This document shows, one piece after another, positions 44,387 through 53,491 of a stretch of 64,000 nt of DNA. How positions within the stretch are numbered: the stretch's first letter is position 1; every line of letters starts with the position of its first letter. The stretch comes from Roseateles aquatilis (GTDB lineage: Bacteria; Pseudomonadota; Gammaproteobacteria; Burkholderiales; Burkholderiaceae_C). Location of the stretch: contig NZ_NIOF01000010.1 in NCBI RefSeq assembly GCF_002205645.1, forward strand, positions 1 through 64,000. The letters are read 5' to 3'. The notes under the pieces were generated by a model. That model was not told the DNA's origin. It did no database searches and worked only from the letters and a program-made list of their open reading frames with translations. Position numbers and translations under genes: made by a program.

Positions 44387-45474
44387 ACAGCATCGACGTT
44401 GGCACCGGCACCGGCATCGCAGGTATCCGTGGCGGCGCCCGCGGCTGCGGCTGCGTCACCGGCAGCACTGGCGCGAGTCGCGGCCACAGCAACGACAACG
44501 ACAACGACCACGGCAGTGGCCATGGCGACGTGCCGTCGGACAGGGCCGCGCCGACGGTGTCCCTGGTCGGGGCAGGTCCGGGCGATCCGGAGTTGCTCAC
44601 GGTCAAGGCGCTGAAGCGCCTTCAACAGGCGGAGGTCGTGTTGACCGACGACCTCGTCGACGCGCGCCTGCTGGCGTGCCTGCCGAGGTCGGCGCGCGTG
44701 CTGCGCGTCGGCAAACGCGGCGGCTGCGTGTCGACGGAGCAGCGATTCATTCACGACCTCATGATCCGCGAGGCGCGGGCCGGCGCGCGCGTGGTGCGCC
44801 TGAAGGGCGGCGACCCGTTCGTCTTCGGCCGCGGCGGCGAGGAGGTCGACGCGTTGCGCGAGGCCGGCATCGAGGTCGAGGTGATCAACGGCCTGTCCGC
44901 CGGGCTGGCGGCGCCCGCGGCGGTCGGCGTGCCCGTGACGGACCGGCGCTGCACGCCGGGCGTGGCCTTCGTGACAGGACACAACGGCGAGCACGGCATC
45001 GCGCCCGACTGGGCGGCGCTGGCGCGGAGCCGGCTGACGCTGGTCGTCTACATGGGGCTCGCGCGCGCGGCATCGATCGCGCGGGCGTTGCGGGCCGGCG
45101 GCTTGATCGGGGCGACGCCGGCGGTCGTCGTCAGCGCCGCCCACACGCCGCGTCAGCGCGAGAGCTTCACGACGCTGGCCGATCTGGCCGCGACCATCGG
45201 GCGCGATGCGTTGCCGAGTCCGGCGTTGCTGGTGATCGGCGAGGTGGTGGCGTTGTCGCCCCGCTGGCGCGAGGACGTCGGGCTGTCGGTGCTGGCCGAG
45301 GACCGGTGCGAGCTTGGGCGTCGGGGCGATCGTGGTGGCCGCGTCGATCATGCGGGTCACGCCGACCGCGCCGACCGCGCCGATCAAGCCGATCAAGCCG
45401 ATCAAGCCGATCGCATGGAGGCGCCCGACGCGACGGCGCCGTCACGCCTCGCCGCGACGTTCCAGGCCGCGTAG
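44383..45474 (+). CDS. cobA: Uroporphyrinogen-III C-methyltransferase (sirohaem synthesis)
   Basis: This 363-residue SAM-dependent enzyme methylates uroporphyrinogen III to precorrin-2, the branch to sirohaem required by NirB. The catalytic core (about 58-310) has VSLVGAGPGDPELLT, VVRLKGGDPFVFGRGGEE and VYMGLARAASI. It is longer than the usual 250-280 residues. The first 57 residues are Gly/Asn/Asp/His-rich, and the last 50 carry Ala-Asp-Gln repeats. ATG overlaps the nasA stop (ATGA). The end overlaps the convergent MFS gene by 33 bases. Confidence 0.92.
   Translation: MNSIDVGTGTGIAGIRGGARGCGCVTGSTGASRGHSNDNDNDHGSGHGDVPSDRAAPTVSLVGAGPGDPELLTVKALKRLQQAEVVLTDDLVDARLLACLPRSARVLRVGKRGGCVSTEQRFIHDLMIREARAGARVVRLKGGDPFVFGRGGEEVDALREAGIEVEVINGLSAGLAAPAAVGVPVTDRRCTPGVAFVTGHNGEHGIAPDWAALARSRLTLVVYMGLARAASIARALRAGGLIGATPAVVVSAAHTPRQRESFTTLADLAATIGRDALPSPALLVIGEVVALSPRWREDVGLSVLAEDRCELGRRGDRGGRVDHAGHADRADRADQADQADQADRMEAPDATAPSRLAATFQAA
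44491..44508 (+). repeat. Coding repeat (AACGAC)3 in cobA
   Basis: Three AACGAC units encode Asn-Asp pairs in the unconserved N-terminal extension of the methyltransferase, followed by His/Gly-rich codons. Confidence 0.85.
45361..45412 (+). repeat. Coding nonanucleotide repeats in cobA 3' end
   Basis: Two GCCGACCGC units (45361-45378) are followed by three GCCGATCAA units and a partial one (45379-45412). They encode Ala-Asp-Arg and Ala-Asp-Gln repeats in the C-terminal extension, outside the catalytic domain. Confidence 0.9.
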
Positions 45475-46653
45475 ACGCAACAGGATGCCCATGCCCACGG
45501 TCAGCACGAGGGCGGTGATCCACAACGCCGCCTGGTAGTTGCCGCTGGCCTGGGCCATCGCGCCCGCCAGGGCGGGCGCGCTGATCTGTGCGACGCCGTA
45601 GCTCAGCGTGAGGCGCGCCATCGCCTTGCCCGGGTTGCCCGGCGAGCGCCGCCCGACCAGGGCGAGCGTGAGGCTGACCAGCCCGATGAAGGTCGCGCCG
45701 TAGAGCAGGGCGCCCGTCAGCGCGGCGGCCAGGCTGCCCGACAGCGCCGGCAGCACCACCGACGCGATCTGCAGCGCGAAGGCCGCCAGCAGCGCGTTCA
45801 GATCGCCGATGCGGCGTGCGACGCGGTCCCACAGGAACACGGCCGGCGTGGCGGCCAGCCCGACCAGCAGCCAGGCCCACGGCCCTTGCCCCTTGAGCAG
45901 CGGCTGGCGCTCGACGATCGCGACGGTGAAGGTGGCGCTGATGACGAAACCCCAGCCGGCGCAGAAATAGCAGGCCAGCATCCAGCGCATCCACGTCGCG
46001 CTGGGGGCACCGGCGCCGAGGGCGGTCGTGGCGGGCGGCGGCGCGGGCGGCCGCCACCACCAGGTGATGGCCAGCAGCGGCACGCCGACGGCGACGAATC
46101 CCCACCAATGGCAGGCCCAGTCCAACCCCATCCGGTCCATCGCCATCGCGCCGACGGCGGACACGACGATGCCCAGGCCCAGCCCCATGAAATGCACGCC
46201 CAGTTCAGGCCGCTTGCCCGATCGCATCAGGAAGCCGAGCACCAGCCCGGAGCCGAGCAGCATGCCCGCGGCACCGCTCAGGCCGCCGAGGTAACGCGAC
46301 AGCGCCCACAACGCGAGGTTGGGCGCGAGCGGCATCAGCGCGGTCGCGACGAGGCCGAGCAGCATTCCCCAGAAGTAGAGCCGGGCACGCCAACGCGGAT
46401 CGTCGATCCAGGCGGCGAGCAAGGCGCCGCTCATGTAGCCGGCGTAGTTCACGGCGGCCAGCGTCCCGCCCATTGCGTCGCCGAGACCCGCCTGCTGCTG
46501 CATCAACGGCAGCAACGGCGTGTAGGCGAAACGCGCCAGGCCGATGCTCAGGATCAGGCCGGCGATGCCGCCGGCGGAGACTTGCCAGGGGTGGAGGAGA
46601 CGCTTCTGCGATGCGGAGGACGACGGCGTGACGTTGATGCGGGGCTCCTCCAT
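45442..46653 (-). CDS. MFS transporter, YbfB/YjiJ type
   Basis: This 403-residue protein has twelve predicted transmembrane segments. The opening GLILSIGLARFAYTPLLPLM and the NYAGYMSGALLAAW segment are typical of the YbfB/YjiJ family of major facilitator transporters, whose substrates are unknown. Its 3' end overlaps convergent cobA by 33 bases. It begins 6 bases after the stop of a small ParD-like gene and is probably the last gene of a four-gene operon with the toxin-antitoxin module. Confidence 0.88.
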   Translation of the reverse strand: MEEPRINVTPSSSASQKRLLHPWQVSAGGIAGLILSIGLARFAYTPLLPLMQQQAGLGDAMGGTLAAVNYAGYMSGALLAAWIDDPRWRARLYFWGMLLGLVATALMPLAPNLALWALSRYLGGLSGAAGMLLGSGLVLGFLMRSGKRPELGVHFMGLGLGIVVSAVGAMAMDRMGLDWACHWWGFVAVGVPLLAITWWWRPPAPPPATTALGAGAPSATWMRWMLACYFCAGWGFVISATFTVAIVERQPLLKGQGPWAWLLVGLAATPAVFLWDRVARRIGDLNALLAAFALQIASVVLPALSGSLAAALTGALLYGATFIGLVSLTLALVGRRSPGNPGKAMARLTLSYGVAQISAPALAGAMAQASGNYQAALWITALVLTVGMGILLRLRGLERRGEA

Positions 46654-46659
46654 GTCGGC

Positions 46660-46938
46660 TCACCTGTCTTGCTGCTGCTTCATGCGCACGTACGCTGCGC
46701 GCTTGGCGTCTTCGGACAGCAGTTGCTCGCGCATCCGGGACAGGTAGGCCTCATCCGGCGGCGGCTCCGGAGTCATGTCGCCGTGTCTGGCGGATGTGGT
46801 GCTCTTCTTGTGCATGACCAGCAACCGATCGACGAGGTGCAAGAGATAGGCCGATCGATCGGGGAAGTCCTCCATGAACGTACGTTCATCGACGAACGCC
46901 GCAAGGTTCGCGGAGTATTGGATGGTGATGGGTGTCAT
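46660..46938 (-). CDS. Small protein resembling a ParD/CopG-type antitoxin
   Basis: This 92-residue protein starts ITIQYSANLAAFVDERTF and continues DRSAYLLHLVDRLL, a pattern like ribbon-helix-helix antitoxins (a beta strand, then two helices). The C-terminal half is charged and helical (DEAYLSRMREQLLSEDAKRA), as in toxin-binding tails. It lies 24 bases downstream of a ParE-like toxin gene on the same strand and 6 bases upstream of the MFS gene. The family call is tentative; it could also be a DNA-binding relic of a second module. Confidence 0.55.
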   Translation of the reverse strand: MTPITIQYSANLAAFVDERTFMEDFPDRSAYLLHLVDRLLVMHKKSTTSARHGDMTPEPPPDEAYLSRMREQLLSEDAKRAAYVRMKQQQDR

Positions 46939-46962
46939 GAGATCACTCTTTCCTCGCCTCGA

Positions 46963-47286
46963 TCAGGGCGTGTGGAATCGACGCGAAATGTCCTGCTTGC
47001 CGTGCATGATCCGCAGCACGCGAATGCTCTGGGCGAGTTCGACATAGAAGATCAAATGGGGAAAGCGTGTGAGCTTCCAGAACCTGACCCCCGGAGCTCC
47101 CAACCCCTCCTGATGTCGGGGAGACCCGGTACCCGGCGCCATGGCAATGTGCCGGAAAGCCTTGCTCATTTCGCCGAGGAGCTTCCTGACCAGCGCGAGC
47201 TCGCCGGTGGTCTCGATGTAGTAGTCGAGGACTTCTCGTACGTCGTTTTTCGCGCGGGTGTTGTACCGGAGAGCCTTCGCATTCAT
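46963..47286 (-). CDS. parE: ParE/RelE-superfamily toxin
   Basis: This 107-residue protein fits the ParE fold: LRYNTRAKNDVREVLDYYIE, LLGEMSKAFRHIAMAPGTG, the RFWKLTRFPHLIFYV strand pair and the C-terminal IRVLRIMHGKQDISRRF. ParE proteins inhibit DNA gyrase, RelE proteins cut mRNA; the long helical start and HGKQDI end favour ParE. Its ATG overlaps the upstream antitoxin stop by four bases (ATGA), the standard coupling of type II modules. Confidence 0.85.
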   Translation of the reverse strand: MNAKALRYNTRAKNDVREVLDYYIETTGELALVRKLLGEMSKAFRHIAMAPGTGSPRHQEGLGAPGVRFWKLTRFPHLIFYVELAQSIRVLRIMHGKQDISRRFHTP

Positions 47287-47609
47287 CGTTGATGCTCCTC
47301 ATCCGACGGAACGCCGCATTTGCGCGAGATGTATTCGTCCAGATCCGAGAAGAAACGCTCGTCGACGTCGGCGAACTCCGTGGATCGAAATCCTTCCATG
47401 ATGCGGTCGCGAAACTCGATGCGATCACGCTCGTAGGCGATCAGTTCGACGATCAAGTCGGCGGTCGAATCGAAACCATCCTGTCGCGCCATCGCCGACA
47501 GATCGGCGATCTGTTCGTCCGTGAACAGGATGGTCTCGAATGGCATCGAAAGCGGCTCGGCATCGCCCGGTCGCGACGCATGGATGGAGGAGTGATGGCT
47601 GTATGGCAT
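47283..47609 (-). CDS. parD: ParD-like antitoxin
   Basis: This 108-residue protein is the antitoxin of the downstream ParE. The core ILFTDEQIADLSAMARQDGF, then DSTADLIVELIAYERDR and IMEGFRSTEFADVDERFFSDL, follows the ParD plan of N-terminal DNA-binding and C-terminal toxin-binding helices. ATG 47609 has a good GAGGG Shine-Dalgarno; ATG 47546 (87 residues) would start nearer the conserved core but has none. It probably represses the whole operon. Confidence 0.78.
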   Translation of the reverse strand: MPYSHHSSIHASRPGDAEPLSMPFETILFTDEQIADLSAMARQDGFDSTADLIVELIAYERDRIEFRDRIMEGFRSTEFADVDERFFSDLDEYISRKCGVPSDEEHQR

Positions 47610-47717
47610 GACCTGGCCCTCGAAGTGAAGAGGGCGATCAGCCTAAGCCCGGGTCATTTGACACCTGTCTGAGCCGGGCCACGAATCAGCGCCCGATCGC
47701 GGGCGCCTTGCGCGAGA

Positions 47718-49574
47718 TCAAAAAGTCTCCCAATCGTCGCCAGGGGCGGATGTGGCGCTGGGGCCCGCCGGTGCCGGGGCGGAAGCCTTCGGCGCGGGTG
47801 GGGGGGAAGGCTTCGCCACGGCGGGAGCGGACCTCACCACCGCGGGGGCCTTGGCGACGGGTTTCGGGGCCGCCTTCGGCGCGGGACCTTTCGACACGGG
47901 TGGCTTGGCGCCGCCCAGCTTGGCGCTGGCCGGCTTCGCGGCGGGCCGGGACGCGGCGGCTGGTTTGGCCACCGGGGCCGGCGCGCGCGGCGCGATCGAC
48001 GGCGCGCCGGCCGGCGCATCGCCCGGCTTCTGCGTGGCGTCGCTGACCTTGAAGTGCCCCACCAGCGCGGTCAGCCGGCGGGCCTGCTCGCTGAGCGATT
48101 CGGCGGCGGCGGCGGATTCCTCCACCAGCGCGGCGTTCTGTTGCGTCATCTGGTCCAGTTGCGCGACCGAGCCGTTGACGCTGCCGATGCCCTCGCTCTG
48201 CTCCACCGTGCTGGCGCTGATCTCGCCGATGATGTCCGACACGCGCTGCACGCTCGCCACGATCTCGGTCATCGTGGCGCCGGCGTCCCGCACCTGCTGC
48301 GAGCCGGCCTCCACCTTGGTCACGCTGTCGCCGATCAGCGCCTTGATCTCGCGCGCGGCCGCGGCGCTGCGCTGCGCCAGCGCGCGCACCTCGGAGGCCA
48401 CCACCGCGAAGCCCTTGCCGTGCTCGCCGGCACGCGCGGCCTCGACCGCCGCGTTCAGCGCCAGGATGTTGGTCTGGAACGCGATGCCGTCGATGGTGCC
48501 GATGATGTCGTTGATCTTCTTGGCCGAGGCGTCGATCTGCGCCATCGTGCCCACCACGTCGCCCACCGCCGTGCCGCCGCGCTGGGCGACTTCCGCCGCG
48601 CTGCCGGCCAGCTGGTTGGCGGTGCGCGCGCTGTCGGCGCTCTGCTGCACGGTGCCAGTCAGCTGCGACAGCGACGAGGCCGCCTGCTGCAGGTTGGACG
48701 CCGTCTGCTCGGTGCGCTGGCTCAGGTCCTGGTTGCCGCTGGCGATCTCCTGGCTGGCGGTCTGCATGCCGTCGGCGCTGGCCCGCACCTCGCGGATGAC
48801 CTTGCGCAGCGAGCTCTTCATCGCGGCCAGCGCCCGCTGCACGTCGCCGATCTCGTCGGCGCGGTAGTCGCGCTCGACGTGGAACAGGTCGCCCTCGCCG
48901 ATGCGCTCGGCCTCGGCCATCAGCGATTTCAGCGGCGCCGAGATGGTCCGCACGAAATAGGCCGTCGCCAGCGCCAGCAGGCCGACGATGGCCGCCATCA
49001 GCGCCGCCACGCCCCACACGGTGCGCATGCGCTCGGCGCCGGCGGCCTCGCGCAGCGCGGCGGAACGCTTCTGCTGCAGCGTGACGAAGTCCTGCTGCGC
49101 CGTCAGGTACTGCTCGATCGCGGGCACCACCTTCGAGGTCAGCGCCCGATGCGCGCCGTCGACGTCGCCGCCGGCCTTGAGCTTGTTGGCGTCGTTGCGC
49201 GCGGCGATGTAGGCCTGGCGGCGCTCGGCGATCCGGGCCATGGCGGCCTTGTCGTCGTCGCCGTCGGCCAGGGCTTCCAGCTGCTTCTGGATCTCGTTGA
49301 TCGTGTCGGTGGTGCGGCCGATGTCGGCCTTCATCGCGTCCGCGACCGCGTTGTCGTTGGCGGCCAGCCCGGCCTGCACGCGGCTGGCGTTGGCCTCGGT
49401 GAGCCCGCGCCAGCGCAGCGCCAGCTCGAAGCGCTGCTGCTGCTTCTCCTGCGTCACCTGCGCGACGGCCAGCAGCGCGCTGGTGCGGGATGCCGCGCCC
49501 AGCGACATCACGAGCGTCATGACCGCCATGACGGCGACGGGGATCCAGAGACGTGTGGCGATCGAGAACTTCAT
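47718..49574 (-). CDS. Methyl-accepting chemotaxis protein with CheR-binding tail
   Basis: This 618-residue chemoreceptor has TM1 at 10-28, a four-helix-bundle ligand domain (30-185), TM2 at 186-208, HAMP (209-262) and a signalling domain with the tip [20 protein letters not shown] Pro/Ala/Lys-rich tether of about 95 residues follows, ending in DWETF. That is nearly identical to the NWETF pentapeptide by which E. coli Tar and Tsr recruit CheR and CheB. ATG 49574 was chosen because TM1 begins there. A sigma-28-type promoter lies 68 bases upstream. Confidence 0.93.
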   Translation of the reverse strand: MKFSIATRLWIPVAVMAVMTLVMSLGAASRTSALLAVAQVTQEKQQQRFELALRWRGLTEANASRVQAGLAANDNAVADAMKADIGRTTDTINEIQKQLEALADGDDDKAAMARIAERRQAYIAARNDANKLKAGGDVDGAHRALTSKVVPAIEQYLTAQQDFVTLQQKRSAALREAAGAERMRTVWGVAALMAAIVGLLALATAYFVRTISAPLKSLMAEAERIGEGDLFHVERDYRADEIGDVQRALAAMKSSLRKVIREVRASADGMQTASQEIASGNQDLSQRTEQTASNLQQAASSLSQLTGTVQQSADSARTANQLAGSAAEVAQRGGTAVGDVVGTMAQIDASAKKINDIIGTIDGIAFQTNILALNAAVEAARAGEHGKGFAVVASEVRALAQRSAAAAREIKALIGDSVTKVEAGSQQVRDAGATMTEIVASVQRVSDIIGEISASTVEQSEGIGSVNGSVAQLDQMTQQNAALVEESAAAAESLSEQARRLTALVGHFKVSDATQKPGDAPAGAPSIAPRAPAPVAKPAAASRPAAKPASAKLGGAKPPVSKGPAPKAAPKPVAKAPAVVRSAPAVAKPSPPPAPKASAPAPAGPSATSAPGDDWETF

Positions 49575-49641
49575 CGGGGGCCGTGGCCTTCCTGCGCGAA
49601 GGCGCCGCCCCGGGATGGTGCGGCGAGCCTTCTCCCATCCT

Positions 49642-49669
49642 AAATCGGCAACTGGGCGCACCGCCTTGA
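49642..49669 (-). promoter_or_regulatory. Sigma-28 (FliA)-type promoter for the chemoreceptor gene
   Basis: On the minus strand TCAAG (49669-49665), 15 bases and GCCGATTT (49649-49642) match the flagellar sigma-28 pattern (TCAAG-N15-GCCGATA type). It overlaps the upstream region of divergent coaX. It implies that this receptor is made together with the flagella. Confidence 0.65.
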
Positions 49670-49720
49670 GGACAAACACTGCTAACCTGCCGCCCTGTCC
49701 CAGCGCAGCCCGCTTGAATC

Positions 49721-50506
49721 ATGAGCTTTTTGGCGATCGACATCGGCAACACCCGCTTGAAGTGGGCGCTTTATGCCGGCCCCCAACCGGGCAGCCCGAT
49801 GCTCGCCCACGGCGCGCAATTCCTCGAGAACGTCGAGAAGCTCGCCGAGCACGACTGGGCCGCGCTGCCCGTGCCCACCAGCCTGTTGGGCTGCAACGTG
49901 GCCGGGGACGGCATGCGGCGCCGCGTCGAGGAGCAGCTGGAACAGCTCGAACGCTGGGACCTGGAGCCGCGCTGGGTGGCCTCGTCGGCCCAGGCCGGCG
50001 GCATCGTCAACGGGTATGACCACCCCAGCCGGCTGGGCGCGGATCGTTTCGTCGCGCTGATCGGCGCCCGCCATCACGTGCTGTCGCGCGGGCGCGGCCA
50101 GGCGCCGAAACCGGCGCTGGTGGTGATGGTCGGCACGGCGGTGACGGTGGACGCGCTGGACGCCGACGGCCGTTTCCTCGGCGGCCTGATCCTGCCGGGC
50201 CACGGCATCATGCTGCGCGCGCTGGAGGGCGGCACCGCCGGCCTGCGCGTGCCGACCGGCGAGGTGCGCGAGTTCCCCACCAACACCTCGGACGCATTGA
50301 CCAGCGGCGGCAACTTCGCCATCACCGGCGCCATCGAGCGCATGCATCGCCACATCGTCAAGCGCTGCGGCCAGGAGCCCGTCACGCTGATGACCGGCGG
50401 CGCGGGCTGGAAGGTGTCGCCGTCACTGGACATTCCGCACGAGCTGATCGACTCGCTGATCTTCGACGGGCTGCTGGCCGTGCAGGCGCATCGGCTGGCG
50501 TTGTGA
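49721..50506 (+). CDS. coaX: Type III pantothenate kinase
   Basis: This 261-residue enzyme phosphorylates pantothenate, the first step of coenzyme A synthesis. The ASKHA-fold motifs are present: [11 protein letters not shown] (phosphate 1), [12 protein letters not shown], the strand [14 protein letters not shown] and [12 protein letters not shown], with GGAG near the end. Type III kinases need a monovalent cation and resist CoA feedback. It is divergent from the chemoreceptor; the usual neighbour birA is not seen in the window. Confidence 0.94.
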   Translation: MSFLAIDIGNTRLKWALYAGPQPGSPMLAHGAQFLENVEKLAEHDWAALPVPTSLLGCNVAGDGMRRRVEEQLEQLERWDLEPRWVASSAQAGGIVNGYDHPSRLGADRFVALIGARHHVLSRGRGQAPKPALVVMVGTAVTVDALDADGRFLGGLILPGHGIMLRALEGGTAGLRVPTGEVREFPTNTSDALTSGGNFAITGAIERMHRHIVKRCGQEPVTLMTGGAGWKVSPSLDIPHELIDSLIFDGLLAVQAHRLAL

Positions 50507-50615
50507 CGCCCGCGCTGACGCGGCGCTGATCCGCGCTCGCGTCGGCCGCGTCCGGGCCCGCGACGCGGTCCGGTCCTACAGGGCGCGCGGCGGCGCGTGG
50601 CTACGCTTGGGCACC

Positions 50616-51197
50616 ATGAGCCCCTCTCCGTCCCCCTCGCGTCGGCCCGCCGAGGCCGATGTGCCCGACGCCGACGCATCGCCGCGCGACGCGACGCCGC
50701 TGCTGCTGCGCGGCTTCGCCGTCGTGCACGGGGCGCTGGCGTTGCTCTTCGCCTGCATGGCACTGGTGCTGATGGCGATCGCCGCGCGCGAGGCCTGGCA
50801 GGTGGTGGGCATGCAGTTGGGTCGCGAAGCGGCTCAACTGGTCATCGAGGCCGTCGGCGTGCTGGCCGCCGCGGTGGTGGCGCTGCAGATCGCGCAGACC
50901 ATCACCGAGGAGGAAGTCATCCGCAGCGCCCACATCAGCGCGCCGACGCGCGTGCGGCGTTTCCTGTCACGCTTCATGGTGGTGATCGTCGTGGCGCTGG
51001 CGATCGAGGCGCTGGTGGCGACTTTCCGCGCCGCTCACGACGATTCGACCGAGCTGCTGCACGCGGCGGCGATGGTGCTGGCGGTGGGCGTGCTGCTCGC
51101 CGGCTGGGGTGTCTTCATCCGCCTGAACCGCTACGCCGAGGAACTGGAGCCCGAGGCGATGCGGGAAGCCAAGCGCGAGGATCACAAGCTGAAGTGA
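50616..51197 (+). CDS. Hypothetical membrane protein
   Basis: This 193-residue protein has four likely transmembrane helices (about 38-60, 75-98, 118-137 and 150-168) and a charged C-terminus with EELEPEAMREAKRED. The motif TITEEEVIRSAHISAPTRVR between helices 2 and 3 is polar and probably conserved. I do not recognise a named family. ATG 50616 was preferred to TTG 50607. It follows coaX by 109 bases and is convergent with hslU. Confidence 0.7.
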   Translation: MSPSPSPSRRPAEADVPDADASPRDATPLLLRGFAVVHGALALLFACMALVLMAIAAREAWQVVGMQLGREAAQLVIEAVGVLAAAVVALQIAQTITEEEVIRSAHISAPTRVRRFLSRFMVVIVVALAIEALVATFRAAHDDSTELLHAAAMVLAVGVLLAGWGVFIRLNRYAEELEPEAMREAKREDHKLK

Positions 51198-51245
51198 GCG
51201 GCGAGGGCGGGGCCGTCCCGTCCCACGCCCGCGCGGTCTCCATCG

Positions 51246-52595
51246 TCAGAGGATGAAGCGGCTCAGGTCCTCGTTCTGGGCCAGCGCGCCCAGCTTCTCG
51301 TCGACCTGCGGGCCGTCGATGGTGACGGTCTGGCCGGCGTACTTGTGGGCGTCGAAGCTGATGTCGTCGAGCAGGCGCTCCAGCACCGTCGACAGGCGCC
51401 GGGCGCCGATGTTCTCGGTCCGCTCGTTGACCTCGAAGGCGATCTGCGCCAGTCGGCGGATGCCGTCGGCGCCGAGCTCCAGCGCCAGGCCTTCCGTCGC
51501 CAGCAGCGCCTGGTACTGCTTGACCAGGCTGGCGTGCGTGCTCGACAGGATGGCCTCGAAGTCCTCGACGGACAGCGACTTCAACTCGACGCGGATCGGG
51601 AAGCGGCCCTGCAGCTCGGGGATCAGGTCGCTGGGCTTGCTCAGGTGGAACGCGCCGGAGGCGATGAAGAGGATGTGGTCCGTCTTCACCATGCCGTACT
51701 TGGTGTTGACCGTCGTGCCCTCCACCAGCGGCAGCAGGTCGCGCTGCACGCCCTGGCGCGACACGTCGGCGCCGCCCGAGTGCTCGGAGCGGGTGGCGAC
51801 CTTGTCGATCTCGTCGATGAAGACGATGCCGTTCTCCTGCGCGTGCGCCAGCGCGGCGGCCTTGATCTCGTCCTCGTTGACGAGCTTCTCGGCCTCTTCC
51901 TCGATCAGCAGCTTCATCGCCTCGCCGATCTTGACCTTGCGCGCCTTCTTGCGGCTCTGGCCCATCTGCGAGAACAGGCCCTTGAGCTGCTCCGCCATCT
52001 CTTCCATGCCCTGCGGGCCGAGGATCTCCATCGACGTCTTGGCCTCGGCCAGCTCGATCTCGATCTCCTTGTCGTCCATCGAACCCTCGCGCAGGCGCTT
52101 GCGCATCACCTGCCGCGCGGTGTTGTCGGCGGCGGGCGCGGCGTCGGCGGCGGGCGTGAAACCGGCCGCGGCGCGGGGCGGCGGGACCAACGCGTCCAGG
52201 ATGCGATCCTCGGCGGCGTCCTCGGCGCGGGCGCGCTGCAGGCGGACCTGGCGCTCGCGCTCCTGCTTGACGGCGATGTCGACCAGATCGCGCACGATGC
52301 TGTCGACGTCCTTGCCCACGTAACCGACCTCGGTGAACTTGGTGGCCTCGACCTTGATGAAGGGCGCGTCGGCCAGCTTGGCCAGGCGGCGCGCGATCTC
52401 GGTCTTGCCGACGCCGGTCGGGCCGATCATGAGGATGTTCTTCGGCGTGATCTCGCCGCGCATCTTCTCGTCCACCTGCTGGCGGCGCCAGCGGTTGCGC
52501 AACGCGATCGCGACGGCGCGCTTGGCGTCGGCCTGGCCGACGATGTGGCGGTCGAGTTCGGAGACGATTTCCTGCGGGGTCATGCTGCTGCTCAT
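51246..52595 (-). CDS. hslU: ATP-dependent protease ATPase subunit HslU
   Basis: This 449-residue AAA+ unfoldase feeds substrates to the HslV peptidase. Walker A is GPTGVGKTE (about 58-66), the pore loop is GYVG, Walker B is [10 protein letters not shown] and the I-domain insert runs about 110-240. The C-terminus ends DLSRFIL, the short tail that docks into HslV. It follows hslV by 20 bases, as in other proteobacteria. ATG 52595 or 52583 could be the start. Confidence 0.97.
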   Translation of the reverse strand: MSSSMTPQEIVSELDRHIVGQADAKRAVAIALRNRWRRQQVDEKMRGEITPKNILMIGPTGVGKTEIARRLAKLADAPFIKVEATKFTEVGYVGKDVDSIVRDLVDIAVKQERERQVRLQRARAEDAAEDRILDALVPPPRAAAGFTPAADAAPAADNTARQVMRKRLREGSMDDKEIEIELAEAKTSMEILGPQGMEEMAEQLKGLFSQMGQSRKKARKVKIGEAMKLLIEEEAEKLVNEDEIKAAALAHAQENGIVFIDEIDKVATRSEHSGGADVSRQGVQRDLLPLVEGTTVNTKYGMVKTDHILFIASGAFHLSKPSDLIPELQGRFPIRVELKSLSVEDFEAILSSTHASLVKQYQALLATEGLALELGADGIRRLAQIAFEVNERTENIGARRLSTVLERLLDDISFDAHKYAGQTVTIDGPQVDEKLGALAQNEDLSRFIL

Positions 52596-52615
52596 TCGTG
52601 TGCTCCGTGCGCCGG

Positions 52616-53176
52616 TCAGTCCAGCGTCTCGATCGTGTGATTGCCGTTGGTGTAGATGCAGATCTCGCCGGCGATGACCAGCGACTGCTTCACGATGTCC
52701 ACCGCGCCCAGCTCGCTGTGGTTCAGCAGCGCCTTCGCGGCCGCCTGCGCGTATGCGCCGCCGCTGCCGATGGCGACGATGCCCTGCTCGGGCTCCAGCA
52801 CGTCGCCGTTGCCGGTGATGATCAACGAGGCGGTGCGGTCCGCCACCGCCAGCATCGCCTCCAGGCGCCGCAGCACGCGGTCGGTACGCCAGTCCCGCGT
52901 CAGGTCGACGGCGGCGCGCACCAGGTGGCCCTGGTGCTTCTCCAGCTTGGACTCGAAGCGCTCGAACAGCGTGAAGGCATCGGCCGTCGCGCCCGCGAAG
53001 CCGGCCAGCACCTGGTTCTTGTAAAGCTTGCGCACCTTGCGCGCGGTCGACTTGACCACGATGGTCCCCAGCGTCACCTGGCCGTCGCCGCCGATGGCGA
53101 CCTGATTGCCGCGGCGCACGCTGACGATGGTGGTGCCGTGATACGGCGGAAGCGGGGAGGAATGATCTTGAGACAT
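52616..53176 (-). CDS. hslV: ATP-dependent protease peptidase subunit HslV
   Basis: This 186-residue threonine peptidase forms the dodecameric core of HslUV. The propeptide ends at HG and the mature protein begins TTIVSVRR with the catalytic N-terminal Thr. Conserved parts include [24 protein letters not shown] and the IGSGGAYA turn. ATG 53176 has AGGAC upstream; ATG 53194 has no Shine-Dalgarno. A sigma-32-type promoter is placed at 53204-53231. Confidence 0.96.
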   Translation of the reverse strand: MSQDHSSPLPPYHGTTIVSVRRGNQVAIGGDGQVTLGTIVVKSTARKVRKLYKNQVLAGFAGATADAFTLFERFESKLEKHQGHLVRAAVDLTRDWRTDRVLRRLEAMLAVADRTASLIITGNGDVLEPEQGIVAIGSGGAYAQAAAKALLNHSELGAVDIVKQSLVIAGEICIYTNGNHTIETLD

Positions 53177-53203
53177 GGTCGTCCTGAACGTCATGAAGTC
53201 ACC

Positions 53204-53231
53204 ACGTGGGTCCCGACGAGGGATTCACAAG
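53204..53231 (-). promoter_or_regulatory. Heat-shock (sigma-32)-type promoter for hslVU
   Basis: On the minus strand CTTGTG (53231-53226), 14 bases and ACCCACGT (53211-53204) approximate the RpoH consensus CTTGAA-N13/14-CCCCAT. The match is partial. It is supported by the known heat-shock control of hslVU in other proteobacteria. The 315 bases from 53177 to 53491 contain this element and, at the far end, the terminator at 53448-53466; I see no gene there. Confidence 0.4.
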
Positions 53232-53447
53232 GTGAGAAAAAGCCTGGCACGCCGAGTGTGCGAATCCCGATTGACGAGCCGCCCCGGCCCATCGCCGCCA
53301 CGACCGAAAGCGCCTGTCAGCGAGCGTTGGCGGGCCGCGGAAGCCGGGGGCACCCTGACGGCCCTGGGACCTGGGAGGAGGGGGCCCGGCTTCCGCGGCC
53401 ATGCCCGGCCCGGCCCGGTCCGTCATGATCCGGCATTTGAAAGACCA

Positions 53448-53466
53448 ACGGGGCCCGAGGCCCCGT
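53448..53466 (-). terminator. Intrinsic terminator of the TPR/STAS gene
   Basis: A perfect 8-bp stem, ACGGGGCC with GGCCCCGT, closes a 3-base loop 26 bases past the stop at 53492. On the minus strand the downstream bases TGGTCTTTC are moderately T-rich. It separates the upstream gene from hslVU. Confidence 0.6.
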
Positions 53467-53491
53467 CGACGCGATGGTTGTGAGGCTGTTC

